Shown here one piece after another: positions 33,672-43,262 of a stretch of 64,000 nucleotides of DNA. The position numbers and the translations under genes are program-made. Location of the stretch: positions 62,001-126,000 of the forward strand of contig NZ_WEHU01000005.1 in NCBI RefSeq assembly GCF_009183415.1, written 5' to 3'. The first letter of the stretch is position 1. The number at the start of each line of letters is the position of its first letter. Below the pieces are notes generated by a model. That model did no database searches, had not been told where the DNA came from, and worked only from the letters and a program-made list of their open reading frames with translations. The stretch is from Bacillus sp. B1-b2. GTDB lineage: Bacteria; Bacillota; Bacilli; Bacillales; Cytobacillaceae.

Positions 33672-34934
33672 ATGAAAACAAAAAATCGTTGGTTGATTGC
33701 TTTATCCGCAGTAGGAATCCATATTTCCATCGGATCTATTTATGCATGGAGCGTGTTTACTAAACCTTTAGAAGCAAGTTACAATTGGAGTTTAACAAGT
33801 ATTTCTTGGACTTTTAGTATCGCTATTTTATTTTTAGGATTATCCGCAGCCTTTTTAGGCCATTTTGTAGAGAAGTATGGACCTCGTGCATCTGGTACAC
33901 TTTGTGCGTTTTTATTTGGTATTGGCATGGCAGGAGCAGGTTTTGCAACTAGTATAGAATCTTTACCTTTATTATATATTATGTATGGTATGTTTGGTGG
34001 TATAGGGCTAGGCGTTGGTTATATTACTCCTGTTTCCACATTGGTAAAATGGTTCCCGGACAGACGCGGTTTAGCAACAGGGTTGGCTATTATGGGTTTT
34101 GGTTTTGCGTCTATGGTAAGTAGTCCAATCATCAATCATTTCATTAACACTATTGGTATATCTAATACATTTTATGTATTAGCAGCCATTTACTTTGTTA
34201 TCATTTTATGTTCAGCACAATATTTAGAGGCACCACCTAAAGGATATATGCCAGAAGGGTATAAAGCCACCGATAAAAAAGAAAGTTTACTTCAAAAAGA
34301 TTTATCGCAATTAACGGCTAATGAGGCAATTAAAACAAAAAGATTTTGGGCTTTATGGATTATGTTATTTATCAATATTACATGTGGGATAGCCATTTTA
34401 GCCGTTGCATCACCTATGGGACAAGAATTAGCGGGTATGTCTATAGCCCAAGCTGCTACACTAGTAGGGGTAATGGGTATATTTAACGGATTTGGTCGTA
34501 TAGCATGGGCAACCATTTCGGATTTTATTGGAAGACCTAATGTATATACATTGTTTTTCGCCATTCAGGTGGTTGCATTTTTCGCTCTTCCACATTTAAA
34601 TCATGCCATTGCTTTTTCCATTATTGTATGTATTATTATGTCCTGTTACGGAGGGGGCTTTGCTTCTATTCCAGCTTATATAGGAGATTTATTTGGAACA
34701 AAGCAGTTAGGAGCAATACATGGATATATATTAACGGCATGGTCTGCAGCAGGAGTGGCTGGTCCAAGTTTTGTTTCTTGGATTAGAGATACTACGGGTA
34801 GTTATCAAGGAACCTTACTCGTTTTCTCTTTTATGTTTATTGTTTCTTTAATTGTTTCCCTTTTAATTCGCTTAGACATCAAAAAGCTTAAAGAAGTGAA
34901 TAAAGCAATGACACAAACAAATAGTATGAGCTAA
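33672..34934 (+). CDS. OFA-family MFS transporter (oxalate/formate antiporter type)
   Basis: A 420-residue 12-helix major facilitator of the oxalate:formate antiporter family: GIHISIGSIYAWSVFTKPLE at the N-terminus, GPRASG at the helix 2-3 turn, and KWFPDRRGLATGLAIMGFG. It lies 29 nt after purT with GGGGAG before the ATG and ends at a strong terminator, so the two are co-transcribed. Many OFA proteins carry other organic acids; formate is suggested here only by purT. Confidence 0.85.
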   Translation: MKTKNRWLIALSAVGIHISIGSIYAWSVFTKPLEASYNWSLTSISWTFSIAILFLGLSAAFLGHFVEKYGPRASGTLCAFLFGIGMAGAGFATSIESLPLLYIMYGMFGGIGLGVGYITPVSTLVKWFPDRRGLATGLAIMGFGFASMVSSPIINHFINTIGISNTFYVLAAIYFVIILCSAQYLEAPPKGYMPEGYKATDKKESLLQKDLSQLTANEAIKTKRFWALWIMLFINITCGIAILAVASPMGQELAGMSIAQAATLVGVMGIFNGFGRIAWATISDFIGRPNVYTLFFAIQVVAFFALPHLNHAIAFSIIVCIIMSCYGGGFASIPAYIGDLFGTKQLGAIHGYILTAWSAAGVAGPSFVSWIRDTTGSYQGTLLVFSFMFIVSLIVSLLIRLDIKKLKEVNKAMTQTNSMS

Positions 34935-34936
34935 GT

Positions 34937-34992
34937 AAAAAGAATCAGAGGTTGCTTTGGAAAAGTAGAACAGCAGCCTCTGATTCTTTTTC
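34937..34992 (+). terminator. Terminator of the purT operon
   Basis: Arms AAAAGAATCAGAGGTTGC and GCAGCCTCTGATTCTTTT with one wobble, 16-nt loop and T-run. Confidence 0.9.
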
Positions 34993-35083
34993 ATTATACT
35001 ATCTATGCAGAATGATCAATACGTAGTATAGTGATTTCATTAGGTTTTTTTGTATACAATTTCGTTGTTAGGGGATACGGTAA

Positions 35084-35995
35084 ATGGAAAACTTCAATAC
35101 CCAATTTATGTATTCTATTATCATTATTGCAATAGGATATATTTTTAAAAGAAGTAACTTGTTGAAAGAGAAGGATGGTGAAGCAATTGCTAGATTAATA
35201 TTTAACATTACTTTACCATGTTTAATTATTTCAACCTTTCACAATATTATACTAGAAAAGTCTCTTGTTATGTTGATAATCATTGGTTTAACTTACGGTA
35301 TCCTTATTGCATTCATAGGATTATATTTTCTTAGAAAAGAAGCAAGAACGAATAAAGGAATGTTAGGCATGCTAATGCCTGGATTTAATATTGGACTTTT
35401 TGCCTATCCATTAGTACAGGGAATATGGGGTGCAGAAGGAATTAAGTATTTTGGAATGTTTGATATTGGAAATGCTTTTGCTACTTTTGGGATTTCTTAT
35501 TTGATTGGTAGTTACTATTCAAAAGAGAATGATACATTAAATGTAAAAAGTGCTGTTCATAAAATGAGTAAATCTATTCCACTTATGACTTATATGGTCA
35601 TTTTAATCGTAAATATCATAGGTATAGCAATACCATCACCTATAATTGATATTACAAATACTATTTCAAAAGCTAACATGCCTTTATCTCTATTATTGTT
35701 AGGTATCTATTTGAATTTTACATTTGATAAGAGTTATTGGAAAGGGATTGGGAAAGTACTTGGGCTAAGATATAGTGTAGGATTAGTATTAGGAGCTACT
35801 TGCTTTTTTCTTTTGCCTGTTGAAGATATGTTTCGTTATACTGTTTTAATAGCACTAATCTTACCGATGCCCACATCAGTTTTACCATATAGTGTAGAGT
35901 TTAACTATAATCAAAGATTTGTTGGAACAGCAGCTAACCTATCCATTTTAATTAGTTTTTTGTTACTTTGGTTCTTAGGAAATATGATTGTTTAG
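35084..35995 (+). CDS. AEC-family (auxin efflux carrier-like) permease
   Basis: A 303-residue permease with about ten membrane helices in two repeats: YIFKRSNLLKEKDGEAIARL, FNITLPCLI and GFNIGLFAYPLVQGIWG are typical of the AEC/malate permease family. Members move small organic acids or hydrophobic signals; the substrate is not determinable. Monocistronic, with a TTAGGGGATAC site before the ATG and a shared bidirectional terminator after it. Confidence 0.85.
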   Translation: MENFNTQFMYSIIIIAIGYIFKRSNLLKEKDGEAIARLIFNITLPCLIISTFHNIILEKSLVMLIIIGLTYGILIAFIGLYFLRKEARTNKGMLGMLMPGFNIGLFAYPLVQGIWGAEGIKYFGMFDIGNAFATFGISYLIGSYYSKENDTLNVKSAVHKMSKSIPLMTYMVILIVNIIGIAIPSPIIDITNTISKANMPLSLLLLGIYLNFTFDKSYWKGIGKVLGLRYSVGLVLGATCFFLLPVEDMFRYTVLIALILPMPTSVLPYSVEFNYNQRFVGTAANLSILISFLLLWFLGNMIV

Positions 35996-36017
35996 AATAA
36001 ATAATCACCATAAATGT

Positions 36018-36068
36018 TTAAAGGTCTTCCCTCATTCTTTCTAAGAAATGAATAGGGAAGACCTTTAA
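36018..36068. terminator. Bidirectional terminator, AEC permease / CAP protein
   Basis: AAAGGTCTTCCCTCATT pairs with AATAGGGAAGACCTTT around a loop of about 15 nt; T-rich on both strands. Confidence 0.88.
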
Positions 36069-37208
36069 TTATTTTGTAAGGAAATTCTCGGTATAGTAGG
36101 GCTGTGACTTTTCGTTAAAAGCAACTCCAACTCCTAATAAGGTAAAATCCTTTTGTAATATATTTTCTCTGTGTCCAAGAGAATTCATTAGTCCTTCATG
36201 TGCAAAAATACTACTGTTTTGGCCATATGCTAGATTTTCTCCAGCAATTGAATAGCGTATCCCATCATTTAACATTCTGTCAAAAGGCGATTCTCCATCT
36301 AAATTCGTATGATCAAAGTAATTATTTGTAGCCATATCCAAACTATGATCTCTTGCTGTCTCTTTTACGGCATCATCCCAACCAAGTGGATGTAATTGAT
36401 TATTCACTCTGCTCGCATTGGTTAGGTCAAAGAGTTGATATTCAAACCCTATCTTTAATTGTTCATCACCTGAAACATAAAAATCGTCTCGATTATCCTC
36501 CAACTCTGTACTGATTATTTGCATAGCTGTTACTGTATTGTTCTTGTGTTTATCAAAGAATATAGTCACATAAGAATCGTCCATTAAGAACATCTCATAA
36601 TCACGATCATCAGGCATTTTGTAGAAAACAAATCCCTTTTGTAGCTCTGTTAATGGATCACCAAGCGAATCTAAAACAGTTTCTTTATCACTTCCAAGCT
36701 TAATCCCATCTTTGGAGGAGATTAAATCTTGATTCGTATATAATGCAACAACTGTATTTGAAGAGTCATAGCCCACCATAATAAAATTTTGATAATCTTG
36801 GTGATAAGTCGACCAGGAAATTCCATATTCATTGATGGTTTCTCTTTTTGATTCTCCAATTAGTTCTTCTACTTTTTGTTTACTTTCTCCAATTGAGATA
36901 TTATATATAGAAAAAGTTTGCTTATCTGGAGTGATTAAATCAGGCTTTTCGATAGATTCAGAAAGCTTTGTATCTTCTTCTACATTCCAATCTGGAAGTA
37001 TTTCTTCTGTTTGTAAGATTAATGATTTTAATTTTCCGATCTCGTTACTGATGAATTGAAGAACATTTGATATAGAATCTTCATTAACGGAATCATGTAA
37101 CTCATTTCCTTCCGTAGATAGAGAAAGGGAATTACTTTTATCTGAGACGAAATTCCAAATACCATATATAATGACGATAAGTATTAACCATCGTAAAAGT
37201 GTTCTCAA
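36069..37208 (-). CDS. YlbC-like CAP/SCP-domain extracellular protein
   Basis: A 379-residue protein with an N-terminal membrane anchor (about residues 5-20), a CAP-associated N-terminal domain (about 95-245: IGESKQKVEELIGESKRE..YGISWSTYH, a pattern repeated once) and a C-terminal CAP domain with ARDHSLDMATNNYFDHTNLDG, AGENLAYG and LGHRENIL. It resembles B. subtilis YlbC. Function of bacterial CAP proteins is unclear; sporulation and envelope roles are discussed. AAAGGAGGTACC precedes the start. Confidence 0.88.
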   Translation of the reverse strand: MRTLLRWLILIVIIYGIWNFVSDKSNSLSLSTEGNELHDSVNEDSISNVLQFISNEIGKLKSLILQTEEILPDWNVEEDTKLSESIEKPDLITPDKQTFSIYNISIGESKQKVEELIGESKRETINEYGISWSTYHQDYQNFIMVGYDSSNTVVALYTNQDLISSKDGIKLGSDKETVLDSLGDPLTELQKGFVFYKMPDDRDYEMFLMDDSYVTIFFDKHKNNTVTAMQIISTELEDNRDDFYVSGDEQLKIGFEYQLFDLTNASRVNNQLHPLGWDDAVKETARDHSLDMATNNYFDHTNLDGESPFDRMLNDGIRYSIAGENLAYGQNSSIFAHEGLMNSLGHRENILQKDFTLLGVGVAFNEKSQPYYTENFLTK

Positions 37209-37503
37209 TATATAGGTACCTCCTTTCCATATCCTTCATTATAGCCAAAAATTATTGGAAACATAATCTATGCTTTCATTGTTATCAATAAATGAATAGT
37301 ATGAGACTATCATATACTATTTCATTTCCTACGTATATTGTTACATGAAAAAATTTCATTGTATCATCCCTGTAATAGAATTGTAATGGGCAATTAGTAT
37401 GTTTTTGATGGGAAAGTTGCTATAATAAAGAACACAGATTAGTTCATTCATGCTCTTACAGAGGCTAACATAGCATACTAAATAGCTAAGAGGAGGCTTC
37501 CAT

Positions 37504-37641
37504 ATGCAATTACTTAGAGCGGATATAGATCAAGTGTTAAAAGATTCAGCAGAATTAGCAAAAACAAGTTGTTTATGGGATGTTTTTTTTGTTGAAATTG
37601 ATAAACTTTTAGAAGAAACAAAAGATTGGATAGAAAAATAG
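37504..37641 (+). CDS. Small acidic helical protein of unknown function (45 aa)
   Basis: An ORF of 46 codons including the stop, with a textbook ribosome binding site (AGAGGAGG, 8 nt before the ATG) and a hairpin after it. The product (MQLLRADIDQVLKDSAELAK...) is acidic and likely all helical, with a single Cys. Similar in size to other small unknown proteins here, but not related in sequence to the 45-residue product at 13.2 kb. Family not recognised. Confidence 0.6.
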   Translation: MQLLRADIDQVLKDSAELAKTSCLWDVFFVEIDKLLEETKDWIEK

Positions 37642-37696
37642 AAAAGAAATATATATATAGAAAGAAATCTACAATCTGGACGTTGACTTTATTATG

Positions 37697-37735
37697 TGAG
37701 CAACCTTGAAAAGGGTTGCTCCTTTATATTTTACT
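37697..37735 (+). terminator. Terminator of the small acidic gene
   Basis: GAGCAACC (loop TTGAAAAG) GGTTGCTC, followed by a T-rich stretch. Confidence 0.65.
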
Positions 37736-37839
37736 AGGTTAAAAATAAAAATAATGAAGATTTTAGTATTTTCTCTTTTCCTTTGGAAACTTTGCGTTAT
37801 AATATATAGAAATATATATAAAAGTAAGGAGAATTTACT

Positions 37840-38913
37840 GTGACTGAACAAACAATTACTGTAACTCTAACAAATGAAAAGAAACCAAAACCAGATCCAT
37901 CTACACTTGTGTTTGGTAAAGTATTTACGGATCACATGTTTATGATGGACTATACAGTTGGTGAAGGCTGGCATGATGCACAGATTCTCCCATATCAACC
38001 CATTTCTCTAGACCCTGCTTCTGTTATTTTCCACTATGGTCAAGCTGTTTTTGAAGGAATGAAAGCTTATTTAACAGATGAAGATAAAGTGCTTTTATTT
38101 AGACCAGAGAAAAATTTTGAACGTTTGAACAAGTCGAACGATCGTTTATGTATACCAGAGATTGACGAGGAATTTGCTCTTTCAGCTCTGAAGCAGTTAA
38201 TTAACATTGATAAAGAGTGGATCCCTAATGGGGAAGGTACTTCACTTTACATAAGACCATTTGTTATTTCAACTCAGCCTTACTTAGGAGTAGCTGCATC
38301 TGTAAGCTACAAATTTATGATTATTTTATCACCAGTTGGTTCTTATTATAAAGAAGGAATTAAACCAGTTAAGATTTTCGTAGAGAACGAATATGTACGT
38401 GCAGTAGCTGGTGGAACAGGAGCTGCTAAAACTGCAGGAAATTATGCGGCAAGTCTTAAAGCACAAACTGTTGCAACTGAAAAAGGATATTCCCAAGTTC
38501 TATGGCTTGATGGAGTAGAAAAGAAATACATTGAAGAAGTTGGAGCTATGAACGTTTTCTTCAAAATTAATGGAGAAGTAGTTACTCCTCAATTAAATGG
38601 AAGTATCTTACAAGGTGTGACTAGAAGAAGTATTATTGAGCTTCTTCAACATTGGGATATTCCAGTAACAGAAAGAAAAATTACGATTGCTGAAATCTTT
38701 GAAGCTCACAAAAATGGACAATTAGAAGAAGCATTTGGTACAGGAACTGCAGCGGTAATTTCACCAATAGGAGAGTTCCTTTGGAATGAAGAGTCCATTG
38801 TATTAAATAATGGAGAAACTGGTGAATTAGCAACAAAATTATATGATACAATTACAAACATCCAAAACGGAAAAGTAGAAGATCCATTTGGTTGGACAGT
38901 AGAAGTAGAATAA
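37840..38913 (+). CDS. ilvE: Branched-chain amino acid aminotransferase
   Basis: A 357-residue fold-IV PLP aminotransferase that interconverts Leu, Ile and Val with their 2-keto acids. Family markers are [43 protein letters not shown], and the lysine region [17 protein letters not shown]. Size and motifs fit YbgE/YwaA of B. subtilis. The start is GTG with AAGGAG before it. Monocistronic, with a terminator 11 nt after the stop; no CodY or T-box element is evident. Confidence 0.95.
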   Translation: MTEQTITVTLTNEKKPKPDPSTLVFGKVFTDHMFMMDYTVGEGWHDAQILPYQPISLDPASVIFHYGQAVFEGMKAYLTDEDKVLLFRPEKNFERLNKSNDRLCIPEIDEEFALSALKQLINIDKEWIPNGEGTSLYIRPFVISTQPYLGVAASVSYKFMIILSPVGSYYKEGIKPVKIFVENEYVRAVAGGTGAAKTAGNYAASLKAQTVATEKGYSQVLWLDGVEKKYIEEVGAMNVFFKINGEVVTPQLNGSILQGVTRRSIIELLQHWDIPVTERKITIAEIFEAHKNGQLEEAFGTGTAAVISPIGEFLWNEESIVLNNGETGELATKLYDTITNIQNGKVEDPFGWTVEVE

Positions 38914-38923
38914 GAAGATGTAA

Positions 38924-38955
38924 AAAAGGAGTCTTTATTTTAAGACTCCTTTTTA
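38924..38955 (+). terminator. Terminator of ilvE
   Basis: AAAAGGAGTCTT / AAGACTCCTTTT arms with a short loop. Confidence 0.88.
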
Positions 38956-38964
38956 CAGTGTTGA

Positions 38965-39180
38965 AAAGATTATGTCAATGAAAATACCACCAATTTTAAT
39001 TACATGAGGGAGTCGAGAACTCGTATAAGGAATGGTACACGCTAATAAGGTTCTGATTTCCGTTACAGGTCTTTCCATGGGGCTCGAAGCTAGCTGAGGT
39101 CTGCCCTTTGCCTACGGAGTAGAAATCTTTCTCAGATTCCATAGGAGTCTCACCACTAAAACCTGAATCATCTGGATAAA
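38965..39180 (-). repeat. GC-richer dispersed element, copy at 39 kb (reverse)
   Basis: Read on the minus strand it shares with the 54-kb copy TAGGAGTCT, GGGGC..GGAAA, CTGTAACGGAAATCAG and the end motif CATTGACATAATCTTTTC. Internal parts are degenerate. It lies just left of AT-rich repeat copy 2, mirroring the arrangement at 54 kb. Confidence 0.75.
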
Positions 39181-39198
39181 GATTAAGCTTATATTTAT

Positions 39199-39550
39199 AA
39201 TTTTGTTAACAAAAAATCCATAGCTAAATTAGTAGGAAGCATAAAAAATAAGCGGAGAATTCCGACTAAGGGCAAATATAATGTTCATTTTCTTGCTAAT
39301 AACCGGAGTTTTCCGGTTAAGTAAAGGAAAATCCCTCCGATTTCATGTGTTCTAAGGAAATAGGCGTAATTCTCCATCTATTTCTGTTGTTTTTCATGGT
39401 AGTAACGAAAATAAGAGGATTTCTACGACTATTTTCTAAAAGTGTTTTTTTCCAAATTCTCTATGTGCAAAGCATCATACATTATTTCATAGCTCTTTCG
39501 ATTTTCTACTACTTCTATAGTTGAATGGGTGAAGCACATAAAGAATTTCA
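39199..39550 (+). repeat. AT-rich dispersed repeat, copy 2
   Basis: Same orientation as copy 1. The four hairpin units start near 39246, 39298, 39359 and 39410. TTCATGTGTTCTAAGGAAAT and AATAAGAGGATTTCTACGAC are conserved with the other copies. No ORF is conserved between copies. Confidence 0.85.
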
Positions 39551-39617
39551 CGTTTTGTTACAAGGAGATCTCTATTTTCACAAATTGTCCATAGATAATT
39601 TTGTTTTTCAACAGTAG

Positions 39618-39648
39618 AAAGGAGTCTTAACAAAGACTCCTTTCTTTT
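39618..39648 (+). terminator. Hairpin near the right end of the 39-kb repeat region
   Basis: AAAGGAGTCTT / AAGACTCCTTT with a 4-nt loop. Its stem is almost the same as the ilvE terminator, 690 bp away, which may reflect duplication around the inserted repeats. Confidence 0.6.
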
Positions 39649-39751
39649 TAGTTACCATACAGAGTATAAAGTGGTTAGAGTATAATCCAATTCATCTTCC
39701 AATAATCTCGAATATAAGTATTAGTACTATTAAAGTAATCAATTAGTTCAT

Positions 39752-40576
39752 TTACTTAGACTCTGTTAATTCATCTAAGATAAACTTTTGGACAACTTTT
39801 GCAACACCATCATTGTTATTAGTATCTGTAACATAATTACTAATCGCTTTTACATCATCAGGAGCATTCCCCATAGCAACTCCTAAGCCAGCAAATTCAA
39901 TCATAGCAACATCATTATAGCTATCACCCATAGCAATTACTTCATCCTGTTTAATCCCTAATTTTTCAATAAGAATAGAAAGGCTTGTCCCTTTTGTTAC
40001 TCCAAGCTCTGTGAACTCTAAAAAGAAAGGCTTAGATCTCATAACACTTAATTCGGATACTAATTCTCTTTGTAATAATGATTCAACCTTTTGAAGATGT
40101 TCAGCTTCTTTTACCATTAATACTTTAACAACGGGATTACTAATTGCTTCTTTAAAATTTTCTACAGTCTTTATAGGTAGACCAGTAATCTTCGCTTCTA
40201 CATCTGTGAAGGGATTATTTTCTGGTGTAACAATTTCATCACCTACGTATGTATGAATCCAAACATTTTCCCTTGTGCTTAGATCAAACAGTTTATGTAC
40301 AGTCTCTGGAGGAAGGGTGCTACTGAATATTTCTTCCTTCGTTTTCCAGTTGGTTATTTTAGCTCCATTAAAGGATAGGATATAGCTTCCGTAGTCCGCT
40401 AAATGTAGTTCATTTGCCACATCGACCATTGCAAATGTAGGTCTTCCAGACGCAAGAACTACTTTTACACCATGTTCTTGTGCTTTCATTAATGCACTTT
40501 TCGTTGCTTCAGAGATGGTATGGTCATCTCTTAATAATGTATCATCCATATCTAATACAATCATTTTATAACTCAT
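39752..40576 (-). CDS. Cof-type HAD-superfamily phosphatase
   Basis: A 274-residue HAD hydrolase of the Cof/YidA subgroup: motif I IVLDMDDTLLRDD, motif II VVLASGRPTFA, motif III/IV region EVIAMGDSYNDVAMIEFAGLG. The cap is type IIB. Such enzymes dephosphorylate sugar phosphates, FMN or PLP-type substrates; the specific one cannot be assigned. The ATG at 40576 follows AAGGAGCTATTATT; the longer open frame upstream has no site. Confidence 0.9.
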   Translation of the reverse strand: MSYKMIVLDMDDTLLRDDHTISEATKSALMKAQEHGVKVVLASGRPTFAMVDVANELHLADYGSYILSFNGAKITNWKTKEEIFSSTLPPETVHKLFDLSTRENVWIHTYVGDEIVTPENNPFTDVEAKITGLPIKTVENFKEAISNPVVKVLMVKEAEHLQKVESLLQRELVSELSVMRSKPFFLEFTELGVTKGTSLSILIEKLGIKQDEVIAMGDSYNDVAMIEFAGLGVAMGNAPDDVKAISNYVTDTNNNDGVAKVVQKFILDELTESK

Positions 40577-40756
40577 AATAATAGCTCCTTCCAATTTCAT
40601 ACTACTTAACAAGAATACATGATTATCCTCTATATGCCTATACTTAATATCCATGTCATTAATTTTAAAATAAAAGGAAAAAATTACTTATAAAAAATAA
40701 TTGAATTATCTGAAAATTATTGCTATAATAAAAAAAAGAAAAAGGGGTTGAATCAA

Positions 40757-40957
40757 ATGGAAAAGTATTTATTAAATGCACCAAAACAGTCTGTAGAAAA
40801 TGTGGTTGATTCATTATTTGCTGAGATGGTATTGGATAAAGCCCTTTATGACTTTCAAATGGAGAAATTAAAAAAACAAATCGATCAATCACTTATTTCA
40901 GGTGACAGAGAGCTGTTCTTTTCTCTAACAGAAGAACTTAAAAAACTTACTACCTAA
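40757..40957 (+). CDS. IDEAL-domain small protein
   Basis: A 66-residue protein with the IDEAL domain (LFAEMVLDKALYDFQMEKLKKQIDQSLISGDRELFFSLTEEL), whose name comes from the conserved IDEAL sequence, here degenerate as IDQSL. The domain occurs in Bacillus proteins such as ComK-, McsA- and ClpC-linked factors, and in many small unknowns. AAAGGGG precedes the ATG; a TTG three codons earlier overlaps it. A long hairpin lies downstream. Confidence 0.75.
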   Translation: MEKYLLNAPKQSVENVVDSLFAEMVLDKALYDFQMEKLKKQIDQSLISGDRELFFSLTEELKKLTT

Positions 40958-40987
40958 ATTATTCTAAATAATAAGCGATCCATAAGT

Positions 40988-41075
40988 AAAGGTTGTCTGA
41001 ACTGGTCGGGTGTTGCTTAGTAAGAAGAAATTCTTTTAAGTGACATCTTTGGCCTGGATTGGGCAGCCTTTTTAT
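40988..41075 (+). ncRNA. Long imperfect hairpin, possible structured RNA or terminator
   Basis: From AAAGGTTGTCTG to GGGCAGCCTTT the two halves are largely complementary allowing G-U pairs: the outer stem (40988-40999 with 41061-41071), GGTC/GGCC and GGTGTTGCTTA / TTAAGTGACATC in the middle, and an AAGAA/TTCTT tip. It ends in TTTTT. It may simply be the IDEAL-gene terminator, but it is far longer than a usual one. No known RNA family is recognised. Confidence 0.4.
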
Positions 41076-41097
41076 CATTTGATTTAAATAAATAAAA

Positions 41098-41121
41098 AGG
41101 ACACCTATAATAGGTGTCCTA
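41098..41121. terminator. Second terminator-like hairpin
   Basis: AGGACACCTA (41098-41107) and TAGGTGTCCT (41111-41120), with a 3-nt loop and an A-run upstream. From here to pepF (41466), about 345 bp, I see no gene; it should contain the pepF promoter. Confidence 0.65.
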
Positions 41122-41465
41122 CGTATTGAGGCAATAAACTACGCTCCACATAGCGTATAAAACGTTCATTGACTTATTCAATAGAGCTCATCGCATTAGT
41201 AAATATAACATGATGTATAAATATATGCAAGTGTTTTTAAAAAATCTTATACAAAAAGCAAAATAATCATGCAACAAAATGCACAGATAAGTTCAACGAT
41301 TAATTAGCTCCGTTAAAGGATGTAAATAAGTGACATTAAGCTTTCTAAGTATATTTCTTTGCAATATTTTATAATGCTGTATATGATATCCGCATATACT
41401 TCCTTTATCTTATGCTTATTTAAGTTGGATAGGAAGAAAGTGAATTCTTAAAGGAGGATGTTTAT

Positions 41466-43256
41466 ATGACTACATATAGCTCAAGAAAAGATGTACCTAT
41501 AAATGAGACTTGGAATCTTCAAGATATTTATAAAACGGAAACAGATTGGGAGAAAGATTTAGCACTTTTAGAACAAAAAAATGAGGGATTATCCCATTTT
41601 CAAGATAAAATGGACGGCTCTGCTAGCTTGCTACTCTATCTAAAAGAAACAGAGGAATTTAGCCTTGTGTATCGAAAGGTATATGCATATAGTATGCTTT
41701 CGTTAGATTTAGATACTAGGGAAAATCATGCACAGAGCTTAATAGAAAAAGCAAGGAAGATAGGACAACAATATAGTAAAGCTACTTCCTTCTTTATGCC
41801 ATACTTATTATCATTAGACGAAGAACTTTTAAAGAGCTATATAAAGCAAGAAGAAGGACTATTATATTTTGAGAAGGATTTATTAGAGTCTTTTGCTTAT
41901 AAAAAGCATGTCTTGAGTAAAGAAAAGGAAGAGATTCTTTCTGAATTTGGAGAAGCATTATCTGTACCGAGTCAGGTATTTGGTATGATTAACAATGCAG
42001 ATATTAAATTTGGAGAAGTGACTAACGAAAAAGGTGAAAAAGTAGAATTAACAAGAGGATTGTATGCTAAGTTAATGGAGAGTAAGGACCGAGAGAGACG
42101 GAAGGAAGCATATCATGCCTATTACATGCCTTATTTAAATATGAAAAACACGATTGCAACAACTTTTGCTGCCTCTGTTAAAAATAATGTAAAAACATCG
42201 AGAATAAGAAATTATACGTCTGCACTTGATAAAAGTTTATTTGCTGATCGAGTTCCGTTAGAGGTTTATGATAATTTGCTTATCTCCACTAGGAAAAACC
42301 TTAAATATATGGATGAATATATGAGTTATCGCAAGAAAAAATTAAATTTAGAAGAGCTTCATGCTTATGATTTAAGTGTTCCCTTAGCGTTAGATGCAGA
42401 CGAGATGGAAATTAGTTTTGATCAGGCATATGAAATTATGTTAGAGGCTTTAAAGCCATTAGGGGAAGAGTATATAACCATATTAAAAGGATTTAAAGAA
42501 AAACGTTTCTTTGATGTTAGAGAAACTCCAGGTAAAAGAAGTGGAGCATATAACTTAGGGGTTTATGGGGTACATCCATACATATTGTTAAACCATCAAG
42601 ATGACTTGGATAGCTTATTTACGCTTGTACATGAATGTGGACATGGAATGCATTCCTACTATAGTAATAATTATCAACCACAAATTAGTGCAGGATATAG
42701 TATCTTTGTTGCAGAAGTAGCTTCAACGGTAAATGAAGTGCTTTTAATAAGGTACTTACTAAAAACAGAAAAAGACCCTGATAAAAGAGAGCATTTGTTA
42801 CATCATTTTATCGATAGCTTTAAAGGAACTTTTTTTACGCAAGTAATGTTTAGTGAATTCGAAAAAGCAGTGCATGAACAAGCGGAAAAAGGAATGCCGT
42901 TAACGCTTGATTTCTTCAATGAAACGTATGAAGAGCTCTTTAAATCATATAATGGAAGTGAATTAGTAGTAGTAGATGAAGTGAAATACGGCTGGGCAAG
43001 AATTCCGCATTTTTACAGACCATTCTATGTATATAAATATGCCACTGGATTTGCGTCTGCAATAAATATTGCAGATAAACTTCTACAAGGGAACGAAGAG
43101 GACAGAGAAAATTATTTGAACTTTTTAAAAAGTGGAAGCGCTGATTTTCCTTTAGAATTACTAAAAGGTGTTGGAATCGATCTTACAAAGCCAGAACCGA
43201 TTGATCATGCATTAAGTATTTTTCATTCATTAGTGCGCGAAGTCCTAGCGAATTAA
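41466..43256 (+). CDS. pepF: Oligoendopeptidase F (M3B metallopeptidase)
   Basis: A 596-residue zinc metallopeptidase that cleaves 7-17-residue peptides in the cytosol. The zinc site is HECGHGMHSYYS (HExxH in the form HECGH), followed by the downstream glutamate in AEVASTVNEVL. Conserved M3B features RNYTSALDKSLFADRVP and the C-terminal WARIPHFYRPFYVYKYATG are present. Length matches PepF of bacilli. AAAGGAGG precedes the ATG. Monocistronic with a long terminator hairpin. Confidence 0.95.
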   Translation: MTTYSSRKDVPINETWNLQDIYKTETDWEKDLALLEQKNEGLSHFQDKMDGSASLLLYLKETEEFSLVYRKVYAYSMLSLDLDTRENHAQSLIEKARKIGQQYSKATSFFMPYLLSLDEELLKSYIKQEEGLLYFEKDLLESFAYKKHVLSKEKEEILSEFGEALSVPSQVFGMINNADIKFGEVTNEKGEKVELTRGLYAKLMESKDRERRKEAYHAYYMPYLNMKNTIATTFAASVKNNVKTSRIRNYTSALDKSLFADRVPLEVYDNLLISTRKNLKYMDEYMSYRKKKLNLEELHAYDLSVPLALDADEMEISFDQAYEIMLEALKPLGEEYITILKGFKEKRFFDVRETPGKRSGAYNLGVYGVHPYILLNHQDDLDSLFTLVHECGHGMHSYYSNNYQPQISAGYSIFVAEVASTVNEVLLIRYLLKTEKDPDKREHLLHHFIDSFKGTFFTQVMFSEFEKAVHEQAEKGMPLTLDFFNETYEELFKSYNGSELVVVDEVKYGWARIPHFYRPFYVYKYATGFASAINIADKLLQGNEEDRENYLNFLKSGSADFPLELLKGVGIDLTKPEPIDHALSIFHSLVREVLAN

Positions 43257-43262
43257 ATTTTA

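Noticed and set aside
37669-37851. 60-codon minus-strand open frame upstream of ilvE
   Set aside because: It spans a terminator and the ilvE ribosome binding site, with low-complexity hydrophobic content; no ribosome binding site.
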